Shown here: piece by piece, positions 48,181 through 59,784 of the stretch
How the letters are laid out: each line of letters starts with the position of its first letter
Numbering within the stretch: position 1 is the first letter of the stretch
NCBI GenBank assembly: GCA_009741485.1
Contig: CM019236.1
Span: forward strand, 33,623,871-33,687,870
Length of the DNA: 64,000 nt
Direction: 5' to 3'
Source of the DNA: Malurus cyaneus samueli
Lineage: Eukaryota; Chordata; Aves; Passeriformes; Maluridae
Notes under the pieces: generated by a model
Told to the model about the DNA's origin: nothing
Databases searched by the model: none
The model's input: only the letters and a program-made list of their open reading frames with translations
Position numbers and translations under genes: made by a program

Positions 48181-50534
48181 TCTCATTTACGTTGTCTTTT
48201 GGCTGTTGTGAAATTCGTATGCTGGGGCTTGAAGGGGAATAATCGTGCCTTTGGGGAGAGGGAGGCATCAGGCATTCGGTCACAGAAAATTATGTTAGTG
48301 TTAAATCAGAGTGAAACCAAACTAATCCACAACATGGATGCATGGTCAGCACTTTTTCCCAGAAAGGGTCTCCGCAGCATGAACAGGCTACTTCTGCAAC
48401 AGTAGAAAGGAGACAAAACGTTTTGTGCCAAAATAACTGTACATATCAAAAAGAAATGGAAGGTGCTGCTCTGTTGCTGGGGCTGGCTGCTAGCCCTGGT
48501 GTAGCGGCTCACTGGGTACTATCACAAAATGGAAACAGGAAGAGGACACATGTGCAGATCCTGGCAAGACCTTGAGCCTGACTTCACGGGTCACTGGCTT
48601 GTGGATTGACATTGCAATGACTCCTTGGATCCTTGTGGTCCAGCAGCCATGGCTAAATCAGAAATGAGCGGTACTGGGGGGAGCAGGCACATGGCACCGC
48701 ACTGCGTGAGCTTCACCTGCTTCGGGAGCACGTCACTTCCTCCTGAGCTTACACAGGTTTGGGGAGAGGTGCCCACTGCATTCCATTGACAGATGTACAG
48801 GCAGAAAGACAGCTGGGAGCCAGTGTGTGAGGAGTGAGCCCTGAACAGGGAATGCACCTTCCAACATTCCAAGGTAATGCTACACTGCCTCTGATTTAGC
48901 TTCTCAATCAGCTCCATGCCATGGAATTGGTGTGCTTCTTCTGCTGGTTGTGAAGCTCTTTTGGATGCCTTGGAGTAGTGTGGGACTATAGGTGAGTCCC
49001 CATTTTTTTCTGGAATAGGAAGTACAAATTAATTTGGAAGATGTCTGGGTGAACTCCTGAATTAAACAAGGAAGTATGTTTGATGTGGTTTTTCAGAGCT
49101 GAGATAATTAACTGTGAGAATGGTAGCCCATTTCTATGCCTGATAAAAGCATACATGTATTGGTACACAAGAGTGATTGCAACAAGAGAAGAGGAAATGC
49201 TGTCTATTCAAATGTGATGAGAAATTAGGATGAAACACCTTTTTTTTTTATTCAGGCATGGTTTATCACCCTGTGTGGAGAGCATAGGCTGCATGTTTAT
49301 TCTCTTGGTTTATAATGTGCTTTTTTAAGTAGGATTTTTTCCTCTCTGTACAAAGGACTTAGCTGTGGTTGCTGCTCTAGTCATGTCTCTAGATTCTGAA
49401 GCATAACACTGAGGGATGGGTGGTATGGGGGAGACAAGCAGCAGCATTATATGGATTTAATGTGACATTAGGCAAATATTGAGCAAGATTTTAATTACAG
49501 TGGTTATGCCAAATTTTCCTGCTGTGGAAGATGTCAAATATCCTCCTATATTTAGTAACCTGAATACAAGAACCTCATTGCCTGCTCTTCCCATTCTGGC
49601 TGCACGTAAAGTACAGAGCAGGAGACTTAGAGGGTTGTAGTTTAAGGGGAATTCCACTAGATGATGGTATAAATCTTCATAATGAGAAAGATCAAAGTTG
49701 TCAGCTTAAACAGGAGTTCAGGAAAAGCAAAATGCCACACAACCAGAGGCAGTGACAGCCCCTAATCTTCCCCCTGCTGCATTATAGGAGGGCTCCAACA
49801 GTTGCATCCGTCACATGAGCACCAGCAATGTCCAGCAGCATCACAGCAGGCTGTGGCACCATGCAGGCAAACTGAATGGTGGGGTAGATTTATTTGATTT
49901 AAAATCAAGTAATAATTTGCTTAATTTATTTTGCAAATTAGACTAGGCTAACATCAATTCATTTTTAAATGATACTATAAATGAGAGAAATTGTGTAATT
50001 ATCAGCGAAGTAATTACAGAGCAGAAGAACCATTTACATGAATCTGAAATAAAAAAATCAAAGCTGGGTCTTGCATTCCCCCAGCTGACACATGTCAGGA
50101 TGTTATTGGGGCACAGGTCTCAGTCTGTTTGTCTCAGGAGATGAAAAGATAGAGCTCTTTTTACAGCTAGGTAGCATCTTCTGCACCTCACTTGGATTGG
50201 CAATGGAGGCCTCATTGGGGAGCCTCATGAATACTTTGTGAGGCAGGAGGAATATTTCCTGCTGAGCTATCAGTTAGGAGAAAGGGCATGTGGGAGAGAC
50301 AATGCCATCCAGAAAACCTGCTGGGGAGAACTTTGAAATACATCACCAATGGAGAAATTCTTGCCTCAGTTTATTGGGATGGTACGAAGGGATATGCCAC
50401 TTCTGGATGCCAGAATACTACGGAGGTTCTCCACTTCTGCCCATGGGCTAGTGCAGTTCTCCTACAACATGACTGCTGCTTGCAGCTTGATGAATGAAAA
50501 ACCACAATTCCATTTTCATTTCCATTTCTCATTG
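48181..50534. other. Non-coding region
   Basis: No gene was recognised. The 49880-50060 part is AT-rich with TAAT/ATTA cores and could be another conserved element. A T9-10 run lies near 49240. Confidence 0.55.
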
Positions 50535-51074
50535 CACTGCTTCTGGCTGAGATGGAGTTCATTTTCTTCAGAGCAGCCCAGAAAGTGCTGCATTTCTGAT
50601 TTGATAACACACTGATGCTTCAGCTGTGGGCGAACAGTGCTCTCACAGTGCTGAGGTTTGCTCTGTTTCTCATCCTCCCTGTGCCTTCCAAGGGAGCAGG
50701 ATCAGGCTGGGCAGTGGCTGGCAGGGGACACAGATGGGACAGTTGACCCCAAAGGGACAAGGAGCTGTCCTGTGGTGCTCAGCACGAGCAGTTCCAGGAG
50801 GGAGGCAGGAGGAGCAGTCAGGATTATGGCATCTGTGCTCCCCAGCCAGTGTGAGCTGTGCTCAGGCCCCACTTCCCAGGCAGTGGCAACTCCTTGCCCA
50901 GGGGAATTCCTTGTTCTGCTTTGCCTGCAGGTGCAGTTTTGGCTTCAGGGGTTAAACTGTGTGTGCCTTCACTCACGAGTCTTCTCCCCTTCCTTGTGTT
51001 TCATTCCTACCTGGCAGAATGGGAAGTGAGGAGTGTCTGGAGGCCTCTTTGGCTGATGGCTGGAGCCACTCCAC
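50535..51074 (+). mobile_element. Solo ERV LTR, sense
   Basis: Begins near TTCTGGCTGAGATGGAGTTC and ATTTTCTTCAGAGCAGC. It runs through GGACACAGATGGGACAGTTG and TTCCTTGTTCTGCTTTGCCT, then GGGGTTAAACTGTGTG, and stops at GGCTGGAGCCACTCCAC. The layout matches a common passerine LTR recognised from memory. The inverse copy at 63497-64000 supports both its extent and identity. No internal retroviral sequence is attached. The 5' limit is approximate because the partner copy runs off the window. Confidence 0.85.
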
Positions 51075-53390
51075 TGTGTTCATGCAGTGAACACAGTGCA
51101 TGAACACCATTTATTACCCCATAGTAAATTAACTGCTAATTATACTAGTCCTTTAATTTACAGTCTGAATAAACCCCACAAAACCGAAACCACAGAGATG
51201 ACAAAGAATAAGTTACTGATGAAATAGGAAACAGATTTCAAGAATACTGTTCCTGGTATAACCCTGTGAAGAAGATAGTTTTTAATTCTTGTAATAGTCC
51301 TGGTCTTTAAATCAGTATATTTCAAAAAGAAATAAGAATTCCAGCATCTTGAATTCTGGAATTTGATGCTATACAAATACTACTTACCCATAAGCTCTTA
51401 CCAGTTCAAAGGTAAAACAAACATTTGTATGCTCATCAGATGGTTTCTGAAAACATGACCATATAATAGACACTGTTTTGATGATCTTAAGGCAAAATAT
51501 TAAAAATCAGAGCTAATTTTATGTAGACAATTTTTGCACGCACTTTTTTTTCAGAGGAGCTGAGAAAAAAAGGACCATAGCTAGGAGAGGTTTGACTCTG
51601 TGCCACACACCATCTGCTTAGCCTTTCATTTCAGCTCTAGGTGCTTTTGAAAATGGTGACCTTGATGATTCTTTTTACTTGCACAGCTTTATAAAACTGT
51701 CTTGTTACATCCTGCGGGGCTGTAACTTCTAAGAATTGAGAGCCAGACAGAATCAGCTGTTATTGTACGTGGAGGTGCTTGTTGTGCAGGGCTGATTGGT
51801 TATAAATTGGACATTGAGTGCACAGGCCTCTATAAGGCATCTGAGTAATTATGGAGCAATTTGCATCCTTTCACAGATCTGCTCAGGAAAGCTGTGAATC
51901 TCTAAGCCCTGTTCAATATGCAGAGGTGTGTGCAGAAGCTGAGTAAGTGCATGGGCAAAATGAAGTGCTACGTTTGGACTCCTCCTCTCTGACAGCAGTG
52001 ATTCAAAGCCTCTGGAGAGGTCATGGCAGTCCTATGCTTTGTGTGTATGAAGATGATCAGCTGTAGTAGAGGACGCTGATTTCTAGATAGAGCATAGAAC
52101 TGGGCTGATCCATAGTAGTTGCTGTACTGATGCTGTGTTGGATGTAGGAGCAGCCATGGGAAGGAATCACAACTTGGACTCTTTCCCTTTTCCCCTTTTC
52201 CCTGACCCTTCAGTCTAGCCAAAATTCATCTTTCAAAGAGTCTCTATGAGCCTGGTGCCCCAGACAACCACTCTGGCTTCTCATCTTGGGAATCAGCTGT
52301 CTCACAATTGCTTTGTTCTCATTAGTGCAAAAACTAGATTTCTTCGTGCCCTGACCTGCTGATCGCTCCTTACTGTCGTTTATTGACCTTAGCACTTGCG
52401 CACTCTGTACATGCTCTTTATATAATTAAGCCCCAAACCAGCAAGGGAAGTGGCAGCTGCCCCGTGTTTGGTGTCAGAGCTGTGTGCTGCCCGATCCCTG
52501 CTATGCTGAGCAGCAGCACAAGCGATGTGAGGGCACGTGCCAGTGCTCCTGCCAGTGTCAGAGTACGTGGGATGACATGTCTGCTGGCTGTAGCAGACAG
52601 TGGGGTATCTGCTGTAAAGCCTGCCCGTCAGAAAGCTGGACATATGTGAAGCAGTGGCATGAGTTGCTTCTGGTTTGCTCCCTAAAAACATGTGGCTCCA
52701 GTATTTCTGATGTGGTGCTAGCTGGACCTTCTCTATTGTCCATGACCTGCACAGAGGGAGTATTGTTAGTTTGACCTCAATGACACAAAAACAAAGTTAA
52801 AAGCTTTTTACACATCTTTTGCCAGCTAATGGGTCTTTATTTTCCCATCCCCCAACAACAATTATCCTACTAATATTTCCACAGAGGATATATTATAGTA
52901 ATTTCTGTGGTTGTCCTTCCCCCATTTACTGTAGGATTACAAAATTAGTGCCAGGAGTTCACTGTGTATGGGATTTTAATGGTTAGTAGTTCATAGATTT
53001 TTACAACACAGCCAGCAGCCTGAAGTAAAGAGAGAGGAAATTTTATTACTTGACATCTGAAGTATTCCCAGACTTCAAAGAAGTTTCAGCTGGCCAAGCA
53101 GCCTCATTTCAATAACTCAGAAGAAAGGTGTTAGGAAACCTGGGAGTGGATGAGTTCCCACCAGGGATAGAGCAATGGAGAGCATGAAAGAAAAGAAATC
53201 CCTCCTGGTGGAACTGGAATAGAAGTATTGAGGATCTGGAGTTGTAAAGGGGCCAATGAGAACTTCAGATTGAAGTATACACAGGATACTTCTGGCCTTA
53301 GCCAACTCTGAAGTAATAAAGCAATAGTCAGTCTTGAGATATAAGAGAGAATAACCTTTGAGCTGCTGAGATGTGCTAAAGTATTTTTTC

Positions 53391-53416
53391 TAATTAATTA
53401 ATTAATTAATTAATTA
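53391..53416. repeat. (ATTA)n microsatellite
   Basis: Six to seven TTAA-type tetranucleotide units, followed by TATTTATTTATTT-like sequence. Confidence 0.95.
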
Positions 53417-55139
53417 TCAATCTATTTATTTATTTTTGAGGATGGAGGTGAAGTAATTCATCAACTGCAATTCACCCAGGAGAAGAAGGTTTCATTGTGT
53501 CTGATTCATGAGAAGACAGCAACTGCCTTCTGGCAGAAACAAAGTATGCTTGACTGCTTGGCCCCAGGGAATCTGACATCTGCACCGCATGCATCGCCTG
53601 GGTTTTGGCAGAAATGTTTGTGGCAGCATGACTTATCCTCATCCTCCTGGGGGTGACTGCCTTCCTCAGAACACACACTGGCAAGGCAAAGAATGATGCA
53701 GAAGAGTGGCAAATGAAAGCTGTCCCTCCCTTTCAGAGGGCAACAGATGTGTGTTTCTGTGTAGCTGAAAGGGGTGTAGCTAACTCTCTCTTTCGAACTC
53801 CCCTGCTTAATGAAAACATTTAATGCATTATAGCTGTGCAATCAGACAGTGATGCTGCTTACCCTCTTCTGCCTTGATATATTTAAATTTAACCATGGAA
53901 CTTCTTAAAAAACTATTCTATTTCCTATTCATGCTATACAACAGGTTAACTGTAAACTATTAAGCATTTTCCCTAGGGAGGGGCTCCACAGAAAACCTTA
54001 CTATGGGACCGTTCCATAAAAAAAAAATCAATCGTCTGAAACAAGTGAGTGATTGCAGAAAGCTTCTGGTGCTGGCACTGATACTGGTAGTCAAGATAAG
54101 GAAGAAAAAGCTGGTGAAACCACCCTTCAGGTATGTGAAAAACTGAGTACTGTCAAGAAAATTGAAAATAAACAGGGATGGCCACAGCTTCACTGTTTTA
54201 TGGTGCAACAGAAATGCCAGTAACCTGTGAGAGTCTGAGAGCAGTAGATAACATCGCTGTTGCAATTTACTCTCAGGTTTGGGGTTTCTGTGCATGTTCC
54301 TTTCCCTGGTGCTAGTGCAATTAACCCTCGTATACCAGCTTGATTAGAGCTACAGCTGCCTTTCTGTCTACCTAGTGGGCAGCTTGAGGCCATCCAGGAA
54401 TTAGGGGCTTAGGTTTACAGAGGTCTTTGGTAAAACATTAATTATTATAGCAGGGAGTTAACACATCAAACCTCAGAAGGGATCCAGCCCTTTGAGATGA
54501 CATGTATCCTTTAGATCTGCATGAATTTCTCTCCAGTAAAACCTGGGTGATTTATCCCGCATTATATTTATAGCATTTTGTATAGCTACAGAGTTCTTTA
54601 TTTATTTGCATAAATAACAAATATGTCCTGTATATTTCTTTTTTTCTTCTTTAAAGCTGCAAGAATTGTAGGAGATTCAAAATTTCTGGGTAGATATACT
54701 TACTACAAATGTGTATTGCAGGTTGGGAATAATAAGGACTAAATTTTATAGTCCTCTCTCATTAAAAGTCACCTTCAGAAAACACTTCTGCACCTTACTT
54801 ATAATCAAATGACACCTTATAACCACCTAATCATTTTTAATATCCCCCAGAATCTATTGTATTATACCAAGGCTCAGACACTGTCTAGGTAGTCAAGGAA
54901 AAGAGTATACCATCATATTTAAAAGCAGTTATTGGGACAGCTTTTACAGGCAGTGGGCTAAGACAATTCAGAAACAATTGCTTATGTGATAGTTTGAGGA
55001 TTTGTCCCTGTCAAACAGTTAATATTGCTTTAATACATGAAGTAGGCTGTATAAGACAGCAATAATGAAAAATGTCAGGAAAGACAATATCAATTGTTAT
55101 TCAACATCCACATCAAAGATTACTTTTTTGTCAGTAGCT

Positions 55140-55480
55140 TTCAGAAAATGTATTTTCCATCAGATCTGATTGCGTTCCTCTTTGAAGTGCTCCATCCTCC
55201 CGGTAGATTTAATGTGACATCTAGGCACTTTTTAGTCCCTGGGCCTCTGAGGCGATTCAAAGAGGCACAACAAGCCATCACAGGTTTATCCTCAAAGGCC
55301 GACACTGTCTGTCTGATTTATTGTAACTTTAAGAATCATCTCCAGCAAAGCATGAGCCTTTCTACCCATCCGCAGCCTCAGACTTTTATCAATTCATTTG
55401 TATGCAGCCTGTACATTCTGGAACTGAGAGCCCTATAGCCACTCATGGAAAATGCATTACCTGCTACTAATCCTTTTTAT
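55140..55480. other. Candidate conserved non-coding element
   Basis: A non-repetitive stretch with GATTTAATGTGACATC, ATTTATTGTAACTTT, TATCAATTCATTTG and CCTTTTTATCTTTAAAG (GATA/HOX-like cores). A 114-codon frame across it (55094-55438) shows no protein family resemblance. Inference from texture only. Confidence 0.3.
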
Positions 55481-58223
55481 CTTTAAAGTCTGTATTTTTT
55501 ATGTATAAGTCATTTTGGGTATCATAAAATATACATAATTCTAGCCCCAAAAAAGACAAAATGAAAAGAGAATATATAATAAGTTATGAGCTTGCCATGT
55601 CCTTATCACCAAGGATTCTAAATAAACAGCTCTCCCTATGTAAATACTGCAGGATATAAAACTGTGATTACTTTCAATAGGGAATAGGAATGCTTCCATT
55701 TTTGTTCCTCGTTTCAAAGCGAAACAGTGAGATGAATCATTTTAAACGTGTTTGGGAGCACTTTTATTTTCTGCTTCATTGCTTTGGGGGCCTGACACTT
55801 GTAGGGATTGCCAGTCAAACTTCTGTCATATACTACAGACATCCAGAAGCACCTTATGGTTTCATCATTTTGCTTCAAATTCATGGTCAACCATAAGTTA
55901 ATGACAGCTGTTTTATCTTTGCCTTTTAGTTTCCTTTTTTTTTGGTGGAATAATGCAGAATGTATTCAAAGCAACTTCAATGCCTCATGGTATACTATGA
56001 GAATTGGTGAACTGTCTGGAAAGACGGTAGACTTCTGGGAGCAGGACTTTCTCTACAAGTTTCGAGTCAGTTCACTGCAAATTCTGTGCACTATTTTCTT
56101 AAAATATAGTACTCTGTGAATAGCCCTGCCAATAACTTCACTAAATAGAGGAACCATGCAAACTTTTGTCATTTTTGATGCAATATATTATTCACACATG
56201 GAACTTTTTAAAAATTAAGCCTTGCTGCCTTCTATCCATACCAGTCCCGTGCCTCATGCATGCAGCACGTGATAGCTCAAGATTATGAAAAGCAGCAGGT
56301 GGGCACATCAATTACTGTGACGCTTCTGCACACGTGTGTATTTGCACACACAGATAGACATGTAGCTACACACAGAAAACTTTGGGCATGTGCAGTGTGT
56401 GCTGTTACTGGGACAGGCTTTACAGGCAGTGGGCTAAGGCGGATCAGGTGACAGGAGTGAAAGTTTGTGTGTTCTTGGAGCTGATATGGCACCAAAATAT
56501 AGAAGTGTTTAACTGAAGCTTTAATGAAGACACTGAGGTTCAGTGACCTAGTAGACGCTAGAAACCTGTGCGTTTTTGCAGGTGTTGTCCCATATGTCCC
56601 CAGGGCTTACTGTTTCTGGTCTCTTGTTCAAACTCATTCTGTACCTCTGAGGGAAAATTAATGTTCAACACTATACACATACCAACAGACATTACATTAG
56701 CTAATTAAATTAGCTGAGTTACACCAAGATAAAAATGAAGGGAGAATAAGAGGTGAGTCTATTTGTTAGATGCTGCATGAGAAACTAACATACAGGCAAT
56801 GTAAATTCAGGTCTGTTTTTCAAATGTGGATATAATACTTGCAGACACCTTTAATGAGCATTTTCCCAATCTAATGCACATCATACTAAATTATTAAAGC
56901 AGTGTATAAGGACAGTTGTACAACACTGATAAAACACTGCTGCAAGCAAAGTGACTGTGTGCATAACTAGAAATGACTTTTGGTGACAGGCTACCTGTTT
57001 TTCCTATAAAGTTACATAAGACTCCAGGCATATGATGAAAAATAAACAATACTATCTAAGGCACTTGTGTATTGGTCCCACTGACTTAATGGGGTTTTTC
57101 ACAGCCTTCGTGAGGAAGTTTGTCCTTATTCATGTTTAGGATTGACTTCTCCTTGAAAGCTCTTAGACCTGTGGGACTGAATTCAGCAAAAAGAAAGCCA
57201 GCCATTCAGGAACTTGTTGATTTACTGGCAAGTTCATGATGAGAAATTCTGGATCAAGTCCTGCTTTTCTTTCTCAAGGAGTCTCTGCAGAACATAATTC
57301 CCCATTAGACAGTTACTCTCTGCCAGCTCTTCTCTCCATCAGGACCTGGTTTCTAAGTTTTTATCAGAATATGGTATCTGATGAGAAATTATATATTCTT
57401 GAGGATTCCTTTTTTATCTTCAACTCTGCACAGTAGAAATATATACTAGGAAAAAGTATTTTTTTTTTTTTTTTAATTATTTCCCTAGACTATATGTTTC
57501 TTTTAAAAGATGATAATACTATTATACTGCAAGTCCATTTATTTCTCAGAGTCTGTTTGCCCTCTGTGTTTGTTTGTGCTTTCTAATACGTTAATCGCTA
57601 ATTTTTTCTTACCCAGACTGAGAAGTGCAACTTTAGTGCAAATTAACCATTCCCTCTTGTTACCAAAATGTGCATAGTAGTTATTCAAAATCAGCACTTT
57701 ATCACTAAAAATTTGGCTCCAGAATGTATCATCAGTTTTTAACCAGACAGTTTGTTGGCCTATTGTTTCTTAACTGTGGTTCTTGTAAAATAACATGCTT
57801 ACCTCTGGCTGTGTCCAGACCCTAAAGGTGCACAGTGACACCAAGCAAAGAAAACTGCTTTGCTCTGCAGAGTTTTACCACGGGGAAACACAAACTGGGG
57901 CGATTTACTGTAGCAGGAGTTCTAGGGCACACGGAAGTATGAGGTATTCCTATAACTTACTAGCCTCAAGTGTTTTCTTTTCCATAGAAAGATAATTAAA
58001 ATTCTGTGTTGCCTACCACTGAGATGAATGGAAAGACTGTTACCTTCACTGGAAACCGGATCAAGCCACGAGATGGCAAATGTGTGTTCAGTAGAAAGTG
58101 CACACCTAATAGGAAGATGTTTCACTTTTCAAACACCTCCCAGGTGCAGGAGCACCAGTGTGTTTATGCTCATGACATTAGAGGACCTCACACCACGTGG
58201 GAGCAGCAGGTTGATAACTGTGA

Positions 58224-58390
58224 GTTCATGGAATCAAGGAAGGTTCAGGGTTGGAAGGGATATTAAAGATCATCTAGCTCGATGATGATGAGGGCAGGGA
58301 CATCTTCCACTAGACCAGGCTGCTCAGAGCCTGATTCAACCTGGTCTTGAACACCTCCAGGGATGGGGAATCCAGGATCTCTCTGGGAAT
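58224..58390 (-). mobile_element. CR1 LINE 3'-end fragment, antisense
   Basis: Reverse-complement CR1 terminus: TTCATGGAATCAAGGAAGG, GGTTGGAAGGGATATTAAAG, GACCAGGCTGCTCAGAGCCT, TTGAACACCTCCAGGGATGG, ending ATCTCTCTGGG. About 167 bp. Confidence 0.94.
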
Positions 58391-59088
58391 TAGCACAGGC
58401 AAAGTCAAACAAGGCTCCCTGTGCAAGTTAATTGTGGGTAAAATTACTTGTCATAACAAGTTTCGTCCACTGTCTCATTAACGAACCTTGGCATTCCCTT
58501 AGAGGAATCATGTACAAGGGTGAGAAAATAATACAGGTTTTATATATAATTTTTGGCTTGGATTCTAATTCTTGACATCTGTGCTTTCATTTTTCTGTAT
58601 TCACATCACTGCAAACAGATCTGAATTATTGCTGGTAATAAGAAGTTAATTTCATAAAGGTATAATTTGTTTAAGAAGTGCTATCACGAATCTTGTAATA
58701 AGATGTACCTGATTTTTCTCATACTAGGCCCTGGCTATCAGTTTGAAAGAGGACATGTACAGACACCTGCTTTTCAACAGATATAGTAAGAATCCTAAAA
58801 TTGGGAATTAGGAAGGAACTGTGGAACTCTAAAGTCTGGGCGCTACTCAGCTAGGCGTGTGTACATTGACAGGTAATGTGGTTATTTGGGTAGCCTGGGG
58901 CAAATGCAGCCTAATGACTACCTAACCAAGGTTGATCTGGCAGGTGAGGCAAGTTCAGCAGGGCATAAATATGCCATGGGAACACCAAAATACCCTAGCA
59001 TATTTGGTGTGGAATTTGATTCGGTGTGGAATTCCTGGGCTAACTACTGAAAAACAAGATGCATTAAGTCAACCATCAGAGCTAGCAG
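58391..59088. other. Non-coding spacer
   Basis: AT-rich, with no feature recognised apart from a short imperfect repeat of GGTGTGGAATTNG near 59005-59032. Confidence 0.55.
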
Positions 59089-59784
59089 TGTGGTGGTTTA
59101 ACCTCTTCTGAACACCAAAATGCACACCAAAATGGCTCTGTCTCTTTTCTCCTCCACTGGACAAAAATACAATAAAAAATACAATAAAAGGATGGGTAAG
59201 AATAGGGAGAAATTATGGATCAGGGAAAAAAATGAGTTTATTAACAACCAAGTCATAGTAGGGTAATGAGAAATAGAGCACCCTTTGCCCATGGGAGGAT
59301 TCTTCATATTCTTCCTTCGCTCAAGCATGGGCTTCTCATGCTGTCACAGCCTCCCTTCACCTGCTCCTGTGTGGGGTTCTCCGTGGGTTGCAAGTGGATC
59401 TGTGCATCCCCATGGATCTGCAAGGACTGCTCCACAGCTGCAGAAGAATCTCAGCTCCAGCACCTGGAGCACCTCCACCCACTCCCTCTGCATGACCTGA
59501 GTGTCTACAGAGCTGCCCCTTTCACACAGCTGTTTCTCTCACAAATTCTCTTGACTACTATTCTATTGACTACTGCTGCACTGCACAGAACGTTTTTTCC
59601 CCTCTCTTAAATATGTTCTTCCAGATGGGCTACCTCTGTCCGGTCTTCACCTTGGCCAGCAGCAGGTCTGTCCTGTAGCCATCTGACTTCAGCTCTGACC
59701 AAGATAGGGGAGGCTCCTGGCAGCTTCTCACGGAAACTATCCCTGTAACTCCTCACACTACTAAAACCTTTGCAGATAAACACA
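59089..59784 (-). mobile_element. ERV LTR, antisense
   Basis: On the - strand it begins TGTGTTTATCTGCAAAGG and ends GGTTAAACCACCACA, so the termini are TG...CA. It carries a TATA-like CATATTTAAG (minus strand, about 59609-59618) and AATAAA about 59233-59238. The + strand blocks GGAGCACCTCCACCCACTCC, TCTTAAATATGTTCTTCCAG and CTACTAAAACCTTTGCAG match a widespread passerine LTR known to me from memory. No internal region was seen. No clear target-site duplication. Confidence 0.85.

Larger units (their letters stand above)
51075..58223. other. 7.1 kb non-coding region
   Basis: No gene was recognised. It contains a hairpin at 51076-51107, a POU-octamer-bearing stretch near 51859-51866, a GC-rich island around 52450-52680, (ATTA)n at 53391-53416, a candidate conserved element at 55140-55480, and T16 at 57459-57474. 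Confidence 0.6.

Noticed and set aside
50626..51103. Overlapping 81-123-codon frames at 50.6-51.1 kb, recurring on the - strand at 63.6-63.9 kb
   Set aside because: They recur because the underlying DNA is the same LTR in inverse orientation. Frames differ between the copies because of indels, so no protein is maintained.
59266..59610. 114-codon + strand frame
   Set aside because: Lies inside an antisense LTR.
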